This document shows positions 7,052 to 13,652 of a stretch of 41,462 bases of DNA, one piece after another. A program made the translations under genes and the position numbers. How positions within the stretch are numbered: the first letter of the stretch is position 1; each line of letters starts with the position of its first letter. Source of the DNA: a virus; IMG/VR virus record IMGVR_UViG_3300042343_001567, positions 1 through 41,462 of that record; one strand, given 5' to 3'. A model generated the notes under the pieces. It was not told where the DNA came from. It searched no databases and saw nothing but the letters and a program-made list of their open reading frames with translations.

Positions 7052-7268
7052 AGAGTATTTACCAAACCCTTTTACAGTAGATTATCAATACAAAGATGGT
7101 CCGTTAGAGTTATATACCGAACAAGAAATGTTAAAGTTCGGCGAATATATCGTTAAACGTTGTATGGGTATTTACCAAGCAATTGATCACGGTAATCTAA
7201 TAGAGGGAACTGACGATTATCAAGAAGCAATATGGAGGACGTTTTTACAAGATGAACGAGAAAATTAA
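7035..7268 (+). CDS. phage hypothetical protein (77 aa)
   Basis: The ATG at 7035 lies inside the end of the previous gene; the longer in-frame extension from 6969 overlaps it almost entirely and is less likely. The product has a proline-containing start (YLPNPFTVDYQYKDG) and a helix EQEMLKFGEYIVKRCMGIY resembling the FAELIIQEC block of its neighbours. Unknown function. Confidence 0.55.
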   Translation: MNQKIKEYLPNPFTVDYQYKDGPLELYTEQEMLKFGEYIVKRCMGIYQAIDHGNLIEGTDDYQEAIWRTFLQDEREN

Positions 7269-7428
7269 ACAATTAGCTGAACAAGCTGGATGGGTAGAGA
7301 CTGGGGATGATAACTGGATACATCCCTATTATCAAGAACGCGGATATTTGACATTAAACGATTTAGAGCAGTTTGCTAGGTTAATTATCGCAGAATGTCA
7401 TAGAGAAATAACTGAACATAGTTGGTAA
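7252..7428 (+). CDS. small NEKI-family phage protein (58 aa)
   Basis: It begins MNEKIKQLAEQAGW and contains LEQFARLIIAECHREI, matching the genes at 3398 and 3648, but it is shorter and lacks the HFG end. It starts inside the preceding gene behind GGAGGACG. This is probably a third or fourth copy of the family, truncated at the C terminus. Confidence 0.65.
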   Translation: MNEKIKQLAEQAGWVETGDDNWIHPYYQERGYLTLNDLEQFARLIIAECHREITEHSW

Positions 7429-7440
7429 TGAGAGGAAATA

Positions 7441-7581
7441 ATGTCAAATGAAAAAACCTTAGTAGAAGAATTGGTAGCTGCGCTGCAATTAGCCAAAGAT
7501 ATGATGGTGGCAAATGATTTGGATTTACCTAATACAATGGGCATTATAGATGCGGCTTTAGAACGAGCAAAAAAAGATTAA
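7441..7581 (+). CDS. small helical phage protein (46 aa)
   Basis: ATG after GAGAGGAAATA. The product is a single helical unit (EKTLVEELVAALQLAKDMM) with an ALERAKKD tail. It lies directly before P7. No family recognised. Confidence 0.6.
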   Translation: MSNEKTLVEELVAALQLAKDMMVANDLDLPNTMGIIDAALERAKKD

Positions 7582-7583
7582 AA

Positions 7584-7617
7584 AGTGCTTGACAAACTGT
7601 ATTGGTTCTAGTATAAT
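7584..7617 (+). promoter_or_regulatory. sigma70-type promoter P7
   Basis: TTGACA at 7589, TATAAT at 7612, 17-bp spacer, AGTGC block, then AGTATAA-N5-TTATACT. Confidence 0.92.
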
Positions 7618-7646
7618 AACTTTATACTAATTGATTGGAGATGATA

Positions 7647-7913
7647 ATGGCTGAGTTACTTGAAAAACGAATCTATACTAATGACTTAAAAGAAGGTGTT
7701 AGAGTTAAATTGCGCAACGGTTGGGAAGCAATTATGCGCGATAACAAACGCGGAAACTATCGTTATGCCGAGGTATTTGGTACATGGCACGAAACTGGCG
7801 AAATTTACGCTCATGATATTGTTGGCGTAAAAATTGATGAAATTTGGTATCCTGTTCAGCATACCCTTAAACAAAAACAAATGTTAATTCAGGTCAACGA
7901 TGCTAAAATTTAA
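7647..7913 (+). CDS. small beta-type phage protein (88 aa)
   Basis: ATG at 7647 after TTGGAGATGATA. The core GVRVKLRNGWEAIMRDNKRGNYRYAEVFG...GEIYAHDIVGV matches a pattern I have met in small proteins of many phages and gene-transfer regions: a strand-rich module with a conserved YAHDI. Function unknown. It overlaps the next gene by 14 bases. Confidence 0.7.
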   Translation: MAELLEKRIYTNDLKEGVRVKLRNGWEAIMRDNKRGNYRYAEVFGTWHETGEIYAHDIVGVKIDEIWYPVQHTLKQKQMLIQVNDAKI

Positions 7914-8130
7914 ATTACAGTTTGAATGTGAAAACGACGCATTTGTTGATGATATGAATGGTATGATAGCCAGTATTCTTGTTGGTTTAGCCGATAAAAT
8001 ACATCATTCCTCTAGCGATATAACAGGGGAAAATATTTACCTACGAGATCCCAATGGCAATAGAATTGGCGTAGCATTATTATCTGACCATTTTGATATT
8101 TTAAATGAATCAGGTCATCGTATTGGATAA
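7900..8130 (+). CDS. phage hypothetical protein (76 aa)
   Basis: The start lies within the previous gene. The second half reads IYLRDPNGNRIGVALLSD, a DxNGNxxG turn between strands, common in short phage proteins. No enzyme motif. Unknown role. Confidence 0.65.
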   Translation: MLKFKLQFECENDAFVDDMNGMIASILVGLADKIHHSSSDITGENIYLRDPNGNRIGVALLSDHFDILNESGHRIG

Positions 8131-8141
8131 AAAGGATTGAT

Positions 8142-8321
8142 ATGGATTACATTTTATATTTTTTTATTTCGTTTGCTGGATCAAATTTAGAACCAAGTCC
8201 AGATCCTCAGATATTTAAATCACAGGAAAATTGCGAGACAGCGCGTCAACTTATCGTTAATGACTTACGGTCAAAAATGGATAAAAATATTATGATTAAT
8301 GGCTATTGTGTGAGAAAATAA
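8142..8321 (+). CDS. small exported protein (59 aa)
   Basis: Hydrophobic N terminus (MDYILYFFISFAGSN), then PSPDPQIFKSQENCETARQLI and a final GYCVRK. The paired Cys and overall layout match the gene at 6233, suggesting distant paralogues acting outside the cytoplasmic membrane. Ribosome site AAAGGATTG. Confidence 0.6.
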   Translation: MDYILYFFISFAGSNLEPSPDPQIFKSQENCETARQLIVNDLRSKMDKNIMINGYCVRK

Positions 8322-8323
8322 TT

Positions 8324-8560
8324 ATGAAAATTGTAAAAGTAAGTGAAAAAACAAGAGCAAATATGACATTGGTTCTAGCTAATTTGCAAGAAACAATTGA
8401 TCGCAGAATGAAACTTATTCAAAAGTACAATAAATCCGGAGATGAAGAAAAAATACGAATTGCTACAGCATTGGAAGATAATGTAGGTATGTTAATCCAA
8501 ATGAAATTGGATATCATTGCTCTTGAGCAAACTAGCGAAAAAGAAATATTCGGAGATTAA
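8324..8560 (+). CDS. small helical phage protein (78 aa)
   Basis: The ATG at 8324 follows immediately after the preceding stop. A long charged helix pattern (ANLQETIDRRMKLIQKYNKSGDEEKIRIATAL) suggests a helical hairpin. No family recognised. Confidence 0.6.
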   Translation: MKIVKVSEKTRANMTLVLANLQETIDRRMKLIQKYNKSGDEEKIRIATALEDNVGMLIQMKLDIIALEQTSEKEIFGD

Positions 8561-8561
8561 A

Positions 8562-8792
8562 ATGGAAAATGATGGTGTTTTATTTGTAGTGGAAATGTTG
8601 CGATGGGGTGATCGAGAAAATCACAGCTATGTTATTGGAGTTTATTCTTCACAAACTTTAGCGGCTTTGGCAGGTGAAGCAGAGAAAACATGGCGTGCTG
8701 GAAAATATGAATATGCGATTAGCATAATGCAATTAGATTATATTCCACAAGACAAATTAGATTGCCACGGAAAAACTTTAGGGGATTTATAA
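8562..8792 (+). CDS. phage hypothetical protein (76 aa)
   Basis: Start chosen at 8562 because CGGAGATTAAA precedes it; the longer frame overlaps the previous gene. It contains a strand-turn-strand start (VLFVVEMLRWGDRENHSYVIGVYSS) and a helix. Its stop overlaps the next ATG. Confidence 0.65.
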   Translation: MENDGVLFVVEMLRWGDRENHSYVIGVYSSQTLAALAGEAEKTWRAGKYEYAISIMQLDYIPQDKLDCHGKTLGDL

Positions 8793-8998
8793 TGCACGAT
8801 ATTGTTGATTATATTATTGTCGGAGTTGTGTATGCTTGCATGGGAATTTGGAGCGGGCATATTGGTAGAATTCTGCATCACTCAAAACCGTTGAGATTAT
8901 TGGAAATTTTCTTTTGGCCATTTTTTGGAGTTGCAATCGTCCTTTGGGGGTTATATACCTCTGTAGCTACCATATTCGCTGACGAAGATTTAAAATGA
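8792..8998 (+). CDS. small two-pass membrane protein (68 aa)
   Basis: Two hydrophobic segments, about residues 5-25 (DYIIVGVVYACMGIWSGHI) and 38-60 (IFFWPFFGVAIVLWGLYTSVA), with a short basic loop between them. ATG overlaps the previous stop. This could be an inner-membrane accessory protein; nothing links it to lysis. Confidence 0.65.
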   Translation: MHDIVDYIIVGVVYACMGIWSGHIGRILHHSKPLRLLEIFFWPFFGVAIVLWGLYTSVATIFADEDLK

Positions 8999-9150
8999 GT
9001 GACGTTCAAATGCAAGCAATTTATGACGAGATGATAGAAATGTTTGGGAGTTTACCCAATCATCGTCAAGAGCCGATACAATTCGCGCATTATGTAAAAT
9101 TATTTTATTATTATAAATCTCGCGCTGAAGCACAAAAAGTGCTTGACTAA
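8995..9150 (+). CDS. small phage protein (51 aa)
   Basis: It begins at the ATGA overlap with the preceding gene and ends in Lys-Val-Leu-Asp-stop, encoded by the AAAGTGCTTGACTAA of promoter P8 read in a different frame from the Ser-Ala-stop cases. Helical, with LFYYYKSRAEA near the end. Unknown function. Confidence 0.55.
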   Translation: MSDVQMQAIYDEMIEMFGSLPNHRQEPIQFAHYVKLFYYYKSRAEAQKVLD

Positions 9151-9171
9151 TCTATTGCAATAGAGTATAAT
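9138..9171 (+). promoter_or_regulatory. sigma70-type promoter P8
   Basis: TTGACT at 9143, TATAAT at 9166, 17-bp spacer. The spacer holds the perfect palindrome TCTATTGCAATAGA, and the -10 is in AGTATAA-TAAA-TTATACT. Confidence 0.9.
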
Positions 9172-9220
9172 AAATTATACTTTAACAACTGTGTTCTTTA
9201 TTAAAGGTTAGGAGAGAATT

Positions 9221-9481
9221 ATGAAATACAAAGGTTTTATTATAAATCCTGTTTATTCGCTTTGCGCTGATTGGCGTTTAGATAAACATGGATCTGTAGT
9301 AGCGAAACGAGTTAAATCCTCAGACATTGAATACTATGAAATCCTCGATCCTATTGAGGGTGGAAAACGGTTTTTCGCTGAGAATACTATAGCGGAATGT
9401 AAATCAGAAATTAATCGTATCCTTGCTATATTAGGTATGAAAGATAATACGCAAAAATCATGGGATTTATTAGAGAATTAA
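9221..9481 (+). CDS. conserved small phage protein, YKGF type (86 aa)
   Basis: It begins KYKGFIINPVYSLCADWRLDKHGSVVAKRVKSSDIEYYEI, a pattern I recognise from short proteins in many phages, followed by a helix with ECKSEINRIL. No known activity. ATG after AGGAGAGAATT; the leader is about 40 bases. Confidence 0.7.
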   Translation: MKYKGFIINPVYSLCADWRLDKHGSVVAKRVKSSDIEYYEILDPIEGGKRFFAENTIAECKSEINRILAILGMKDNTQKSWDLLEN

Positions 9482-9482
9482 T

Positions 9483-9650
9483 ATGAACGAATTTGAAGTT
9501 GAAATGAAATTTAAAAACGAACCCAGATTAACAGTTTATAAAAAAGCTAGAACTTCTGATGGTGCGCGTTTTGCTGCTATCCTCGAGGCAAGTATGAATG
9601 GTTTTGATGTTAATGTTGTTGAATTTATAAACATAAAAAAGATGAAGTAA
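9483..9650 (+). CDS. small phage protein (55 aa)
   Basis: It starts 1 base after the preceding stop and its own stop overlaps the next ATG (TAATG). The first half is charged (EFEVEMKFKNEPRL), followed by ARFAAILEASMNGFDVNVVEF. No family recognised. Confidence 0.6.
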   Translation: MNEFEVEMKFKNEPRLTVYKKARTSDGARFAAILEASMNGFDVNVVEFINIKKMK

Positions 9651-9868
9651 TGGCAATTAAATCAAAATTAATCAAAAATGAAATATCGCCTGAATATCCT
9701 TGTATCGGTAGATATCCCGATAATATGCTTGTTTTGTTTACTGACCAACGTATAGGAACGGTAATTCATCAAGGGAATTCAAGTCACAAAATGGGAACTC
9801 ATAAAGATTATTGGATTAATACTTGGGAAAAATTTGATAGCAAAGTAACATTAACTAACGGACAATAA
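9650..9868 (+). CDS. tandem-duplicated small phage protein, copy 1 (72 aa)
   Basis: It shares the pattern YPC-G-(Y/F)P-----VLFT-----GT-I-QG...GTH-(K/T)-W---WE---VTL with the next gene, at recognisable but divergent identity. The pair therefore arose by duplication. Predicted beta-rich. Function unknown. Confidence 0.7.
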   Translation: MAIKSKLIKNEISPEYPCIGRYPDNMLVLFTDQRIGTVIHQGNSSHKMGTHKDYWINTWEKFDSKVTLTNGQ

Positions 9869-9869
9869 A

Positions 9870-10097
9870 ATGGCAATTATAGTACAATCAACTGAACATA
9901 AAACAGAAAATGGCATATCTTATCCATGTTTAGGTATTTTTCCAAACGAACAAATTGTTTTGTTTACTAGTATATCTGAGGGCACATTAATTAAACAGGG
10001 GCAATTTACATCCTTGCCTATTGGAACTCATACCAAAGATTGGATGCGCGATTGGGAACCATATGTTGGTACAGTAACTCTGGCAAACGAGAAATAA
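9870..10097 (+). CDS. tandem-duplicated small phage protein, copy 2 (75 aa)
   Basis: Second copy, with SYPCLGIFPNEQIVLFTS, GTLIKQGQ, GTHTKDWMRDWEPY and VTLANEK aligning with copy 1. It is 3 residues longer. Start 1 base after the stop of copy 1. Confidence 0.7.
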   Translation: MAIIVQSTEHKTENGISYPCLGIFPNEQIVLFTSISEGTLIKQGQFTSLPIGTHTKDWMRDWEPYVGTVTLANEK

Positions 10098-10098
10098 C

Positions 10099-10245
10099 AT
10101 GGAATTTATGACATTACTGATTATAGGGATTTATTTTGCAATAGGTATGTTTTATGCTTGTATGACTGAATATGACGGTATTAATGGATTTAAAAAGTGG
10201 TTTAATAGAACCGTTTTTTGGATTGTTGATATGTGGAGAAAATAA
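10099..10245 (+). CDS. small membrane protein (48 aa)
   Basis: One hydrophobic segment (residues 3-22, FMTLLIIGIYFAIGMFYACM) and a second amphipathic one (TVFWIVDMW). The stop overlaps the next ATG. The GGAGAAAATA at its end is the next gene's ribosome site. Confidence 0.6.
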   Translation: MEFMTLLIIGIYFAIGMFYACMTEYDGINGFKKWFNRTVFWIVDMWRK

Positions 10246-10523
10246 TGGAATTAAGTGAAGATGAATTTCTAGAAAAGTACGCTGAAGTTGAAGTAACATT
10301 TGATAGTTATTATAAATATGCGTTTAAATATGTTGGTTATACCGATCCTGGACCTGATGGATTACGAATAGAGGTTAGCTATGGCGGTGCACATTACCGA
10401 ATTTATCGATTTGAATTAAAAGCAGGACATACAGTTAAATTAGGTGAAACTGCTATGAGTTTTTATAGTGGCACAGCAGAAACTATATCCGGTGAAATAG
10501 TAGACGAATATTACGAGTTTTAA
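10245..10523 (+). CDS. phage hypothetical protein (92 aa)
   Basis: Last gene of the P8 cassette, with a strong ribosome site GTGGAGAAAATA. Acidic start (ELSEDEFLEKYAEVEV), then a beta-rich body with many Tyr (SYYKYAFKYVGYTDPGPDG, YGGAHYRIYRFEL). No family recognised. It ends right where the structured RNA begins. Confidence 0.7.
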   Translation: MELSEDEFLEKYAEVEVTFDSYYKYAFKYVGYTDPGPDGLRIEVSYGGAHYRIYRFELKAGHTVKLGETAMSFYSGTAETISGEIVDEYYEF

Positions 10524-10563
10524 CACGGCTCCAAGTCACGGGGGTTTTTGCAGTTTACCGTAC

Positions 10564-10771
10564 TGACAGCTTGGAAAGACAAGCACTATGAATGATTGGT
10601 TGATTTGCGCCGAACTGTCACAGCCATGATGAGTGGAGCTTAACCCAACCGCCAGTATCAATCAATCATTGATAGTTGATGCGTAGGCTGATACGCACCG
10701 ATGTGATGTAAGAGGGGAATAAGGCTATACGTTAATCCTTATTAAGCTGGAGTTCAGTGCCAGCAACTATC
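10564..10771 (+). repeat. RNA module 1
   Basis: First copy of the module. Its 26-base block at 10564-10589 recurs exactly at 10846-10871, and 10671-10696 recurs at 10986-11011 with one change. The closing hairpin at 10746-10766 (GCTGG/CCAGC) is followed by AACTATC. Confidence 0.8.
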
Positions 10772-10845
10772 AAATCTCCTTAGCCTGCCGGAGAATAATA
10801 AGGTAGGAGTGCGCCGAACCAGCTTGTGCACAGCGAGTGGACTGG

Positions 10846-11127
10846 TGACAGCTTGGAAAGACAAGCACTATCACGGATAAGAGCTGTTATTGTCAGGGTG
10901 AAACTTTTTCGCGAAGAGTTGTTGGTTCGACTTCAACCAATAATATAGTTTGTGTGTACAGCAAAAAAGAAAGCTCTTATCACGTGATAGTTAATGCGTA
11001 GGCTGATACGCTGAACCTATAAGTCTTTGTGTGTTGATTAGGGTGAAGTGAGCACTTCATAACAGTATTCGCAGTTTAGCTCAACTGGGTCACAAAGGAA
11101 AGTCGGAGTTCAGTACCGACAACTATC
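10846..11127 (+). repeat. RNA module 2
   Basis: Second copy, 74 bases longer because both variable arms are larger. One arm includes a TTGGTT/AACCAA sub-hairpin. The closing hairpin is GTCGG/CCGAC, a compensated version of module 1's GCTGG/CCAGC, followed by the same AACTATC. Confidence 0.8.
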
Positions 11128-11874
11128 TTTAAATTTACAATTGTCTAAATGATATTTTTTAATTGTATTTTTACCGATTAATCTATTACAATGTGGGCAT
11201 AATATTTTTATTTGAGACGTAAATTTTACGCCATATTTTTCTGTCATAGTATTTTGTTGTTTTTCTTTAATTTCCGGAGATTTTAACGGAATTTCAACTC
11301 CATAATTTTTTAATGTTGTTTCTCTTTTTTGTTGTTTTATAATCGGCGATTTCGATACATTATCGAATCCGTAAATTTTATTTAAAGTTTTTTTAGATTT
11401 ATTTTGTATTTTTTCTGAGGACAATGAATATTCTACTCCATGATTTTTTAATGTGGTTTCTTTTATTTTATTTCTAAATTCTATAGAATCCATAGCATTT
11501 GTTATATTATATTTTTCTATCATAGAATTTTTAAATTCCGTTGTTCCAAAAGATATTCCGGAATTATTATGTTTATTAAACCATAAATCTGATGCTGCAC
11601 AATTTAAAGTTTGTAAGAATAATGTTTCGTAATCATGTGGAAGTAATCCATCGCAATTAATATCAATCCTAAGAATTTCAAATGCAGATAATCCTTGGGA
11701 TTTTATGATGTAATTTATTTCTGAAGATGATGTTGTATAACCATTAATAGTCATAAATTCAGATGGGTGACAATTTTTAGCATATCGTGAACCTGCGTAC
11801 ATTTTATTAGATTCGATATGACGGATAATGTAAAAATATGGAATTGTTTGTGTATAAGTATTTGTGCTGAACAT
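11110..11874 (-). CDS. GIY-YIG-like endonuclease with repeats and zinc tail (254 aa)
   Basis: The N terminus (YFYIIRHIESNKMYAGSRYAK, residues 13-33) matches the GIY-YIG pattern, with Arg30 as the likely catalytic Arg and the Glu in YETLFLQTL as the metal ligand. Residues 130-225 hold four repeats of a TTLKNYGVE-PLKSPEIKEK type, usual in phage homing-type nucleases for DNA contact. The C terminus has CPHCNRLIG...HLDNC, a zinc finger. It is the only - strand gene in the first 15 kb. Its last codons run through the 3' end of the structured RNA. Probably a free-standing homing endonuclease. Confidence 0.8.
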   Translation of the reverse strand: MFSTNTYTQTIPYFYIIRHIESNKMYAGSRYAKNCHPSEFMTINGYTTSSSEINYIIKSQGLSAFEILRIDINCDGLLPHDYETLFLQTLNCAASDLWFNKHNNSGISFGTTEFKNSMIEKYNITNAMDSIEFRNKIKETTLKNHGVEYSLSSEKIQNKSKKTLNKIYGFDNVSKSPIIKQQKRETTLKNYGVEIPLKSPEIKEKQQNTMTEKYGVKFTSQIKILCPHCNRLIGKNTIKKYHLDNCKFKDSCRY

Positions 11875-11907
11875 TAATGTTCTCCATGAATATTGTAAGG
11901 AATGTTT

Positions 11908-11950
11908 AGTGCTAGTGGATCTTGCCGGATCGCGACTAGCATTTTTATTT
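11908..11950 (+). terminator. rho-independent terminator or attenuator
   Basis: Stem TGCTAGT (11910) with ACTAGCA (11935), an inner GATC/GATC pair, then TTTTTATTT. It sits before the gene at 11980 and downstream of the RNA locus, so it may end transcription coming from there. Confidence 0.65.
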
Positions 11951-11979
11951 ATAAAAATATTTTATTGAGGGGTTTTATT

Positions 11980-12447
11980 ATGGGTCTTGATTGTTATTTG
12001 AGCGGTAGTCGTTATATTTCTGAATATAGCGAAGTTGACCAACAATTAGATAAAAATATCAACAGCGATGCAGTTAAACGTTTACTTCCAAAAAACGTGA
12101 GAATTGAAAAAATCAAAGTTGAAGCAGCCTATTGGCGAAAAGCCAATGCAATTCATAACTGGTTTGTTCAGTATATTCAGGATGGTATTGATGATTGTAA
12201 AGAGTATGAGATTGACAAAAGGAAATTAAAACAATTATATGATACTTGTAAAGAGGTATTAGCGGATCGATCCTCTGCAGAGGATTTGCTTCCTTCAGCG
12301 GGTGGGTTCTTTTTTGGAACAACTGAATACGATGATTGGTATTTTGAGATCCTTGAGCAAACTATAGAAAAATTAGAACCACTACTTGATGATTCCGATG
12401 AATCTCCTTGGCGTCTCTGGCGTTTTACTTATCAATCTAGTTGGTAA
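11980..12447 (+). CDS. conserved phage protein, YWRKANAIHNWFV type (155 aa)
   Basis: The product starts MGLDCYLSGSRYIS and carries VEAAYWRKANAIHNWFVQYIQDGIDDCKEYEI and GGFFFGTTEYDDWYFEILEQT. I recognise this as a widespread family in phages and some bacteria, of about this length, with no established function. The start at 11980 follows GAGGGGTTTTATT; an in-frame start at 11902 would lie in the terminator hairpin and is rejected. It ends at promoter P9. Confidence 0.85.
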   Translation: MGLDCYLSGSRYISEYSEVDQQLDKNINSDAVKRLLPKNVRIEKIKVEAAYWRKANAIHNWFVQYIQDGIDDCKEYEIDKRKLKQLYDTCKEVLADRSSAEDLLPSAGGFFFGTTEYDDWYFEILEQTIEKLEPLLDDSDESPWRLWRFTYQSSW

Positions 12448-12450
12448 AAA

Positions 12451-12484
12451 AGTGCTTGCTTTCTTTATTAGGATTTGCCATAAT
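12451..12484 (+). promoter_or_regulatory. sigma70-type promoter P9
   Basis: TTGCTT at 12456, CATAAT at 12479, 17-bp spacer, AGTGC block. It is the weakest -10 of the set and lacks the dyad. The next ATG is only 10 bases downstream of the -10. Confidence 0.75.
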
Positions 12485-12494
12485 AAAAAAATAT

Positions 12495-12761
12495 ATGAAT
12501 AGCGAATTTATTAAGCGATTAGGTTCTATTTCTGGTTGGGTTGGGCTTGTATTATTACAGTCAGCTACTTTACCAACAATCATTAATAGAATCTTAGATC
12601 CTACCGCAGCAATACCTCCATTAAATATGGTATTGTTAATTTGGGGAGGGTTATTTTTGTTTTTAATTCGCGCATTTATCCAAAAAGATATGCTGTATAT
12701 TATTTCAAATAGCATTGGATTTTTATCTCAATCTGTGCTACTTTATTTGATTGTTGTTTAG
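12495..12761 (+). CDS. PQ-loop/SemiSWEET-like membrane protein (88 aa)
   Basis: Three hydrophobic helices in 88 residues. Helix 1 ends in SATLPTIINRI, the place of the PQ motif. Helix 2 is PLNMVLLIWGGLFLFLIRAFIQKD. Helix 3 is MLYIISNSIGFLSQSVLLYLIVV, with the Asn at the site conserved in SemiSWEET sugar transporters. The length and order fit a half-transporter that works as a dimer. This is my own pattern match and not certain. There is no ribosome site, and the expected transcription start is within about 4 bases of the ATG, so the mRNA may be leaderless. Confidence 0.6.
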   Translation: MNSEFIKRLGSISGWVGLVLLQSATLPTIINRILDPTAAIPPLNMVLLIWGGLFLFLIRAFIQKDMLYIISNSIGFLSQSVLLYLIVV

Positions 12762-12771
12762 GGGTTATATT

Positions 12772-13113
12772 ATGAAAAATGCAAAAAAAGAATTGATTAA
12801 AGATTTAAAGGATAACTTTAATTCTGTTATCCTATGTGCTGATATTACATATGAACCCAATTATGGGTCAGAAGTTCATTTTAGGTTGCCCGTTGGTTAT
12901 ACCGGAGAACAGTTAGCTGAATTTTTAGATAAATTAGATTTTGATTATAATAATGGTTATGGTCGTCAACAAGTATTTGGATATGTTTGGTTACAAGATG
13001 ATTGTTGGTTAGAACGAGCAGAATATGATGGTAGCGAATGGTGGGATTTCAAAGATACACCGTTGATTCCGGATTACCTTAAAGCACATCGCGACCATTG
13101 GGAGTTGGTATAA
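12772..13113 (+). CDS. conserved phage protein, WLERAEYDGSEWW type (113 aa)
   Basis: The second half contains NNGYGRQQVFGYVWLQDDCWLERAEYDGSEWWDF, a motif I recognise from small proteins in many tailed phages. The N-terminal half includes a ferredoxin-like pattern (VILCADITYEPNYGSEVHFRLP). ATG after GGGGTTATATT. No known activity. Its stop overlaps the next start. Confidence 0.75.
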   Translation: MKNAKKELIKDLKDNFNSVILCADITYEPNYGSEVHFRLPVGYTGEQLAEFLDKLDFDYNNGYGRQQVFGYVWLQDDCWLERAEYDGSEWWDFKDTPLIPDYLKAHRDHWELV

Positions 13114-13643
13114 TGCATAATTTTGATATACTGACTCAACTTAATTTACCCGTTAACGATAACGGAATTGTTCTTATTGGTGATAGTAATATCAATAAAA
13201 CTGAAATTCCTCATTATAAACCTGTTATCTTTCGAGGAAAAGTAGTAAAAGATTATTATGTTAGCCCAAAGGGATTTATCATTTCAGCGAAGCAAGGTGT
13301 ATTAAGAACATTATCTGCTTCTGGTTGTGGGTGTAAATATAATCCATACCCAAAAGTTTCTTTGTCGTTTGAAGACAAAACTAAAAAAACTTTAATGGTT
13401 CATCGATTGGTTTGTGAAACATATCACAAAAAACCAATGCCAAAAGAATTAAAAGATTTAAATTGGAATCGTATTCCTGCTAAAGAGAGAAAAATTTTAG
13501 AGGATTTTGTTACGCATGCTGATCGATATCAAGTAAATCATATCGATCACGATCATGGAAATTTTCACCCGTCTAATCTAGAATGGGTTACAGTAAAAGA
13601 AAATCAACAAAAATATCAAGAACACAAATTGAAAACTACATAG
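13113..13643 (+). CDS. HNH homing-type endonuclease (176 aa)
   Basis: Residues 46-58 (KDYYVSPKGFIIS) match the NUMOD4-like start of phage HNH nucleases. Residues 94-104 (LMVHRLVCETY) and 140-165 (QVNHIDHDHGNFHPSNLEWVTVKEN) form the HNH core, with His143, Asp145 and Asn155 as catalytic or metal residues. Cys at 72 and 74 may add structure. Probably a mobile nuclease inserted between genes. Confidence 0.88.
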   Translation: MHNFDILTQLNLPVNDNGIVLIGDSNINKTEIPHYKPVIFRGKVVKDYYVSPKGFIISAKQGVLRTLSASGCGCKYNPYPKVSLSFEDKTKKTLMVHRLVCETYHKKPMPKELKDLNWNRIPAKERKILEDFVTHADRYQVNHIDHDHGNFHPSNLEWVTVKENQQKYQEHKLKTT

Positions 13644-13652
13644 GAATATAAA

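Larger units (their letters stand above)
10524..11127 (+). ncRNA. large structured RNA candidate with two homologous modules
   Basis: About 600 bases without a + strand gene. Two modules (10564-10771 and 10846-11127) each carry, in order: hairpin GCTTG-GAAAGA-CAAGC followed by ACTAT, a variable hairpin arm, GATAGTT plus hairpin GCGTA-GGCTGA-TACGC, a second variable arm, and a hairpin with loop AGTTCAGT followed by AACTATC. The variable arms differ in sequence but keep pairing (AATGATTG/CAATCATT in one, GATAAGAGCT/AGCTCTTATC in the other). ACTAT/GATAGT and GATAGTT/AACTATC can close the junction. This is covariation-like evidence for RNA. A relation to ornate phage RNAs such as GOLLD or ROOL is only a guess. 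Confidence 0.75.

Noticed and set aside
10524-11874. Group I intron with its homing endonuclease
   Set aside because: I see no P/Q/R/S core, the nuclease gene is on the opposite strand, and no split gene flanks the region. A model search would still be needed to exclude it fully.
12441-12494. Longer N terminus for the PQ-loop-like protein
   Set aside because: It would start inside the preceding gene's stop region and run through promoter P9.
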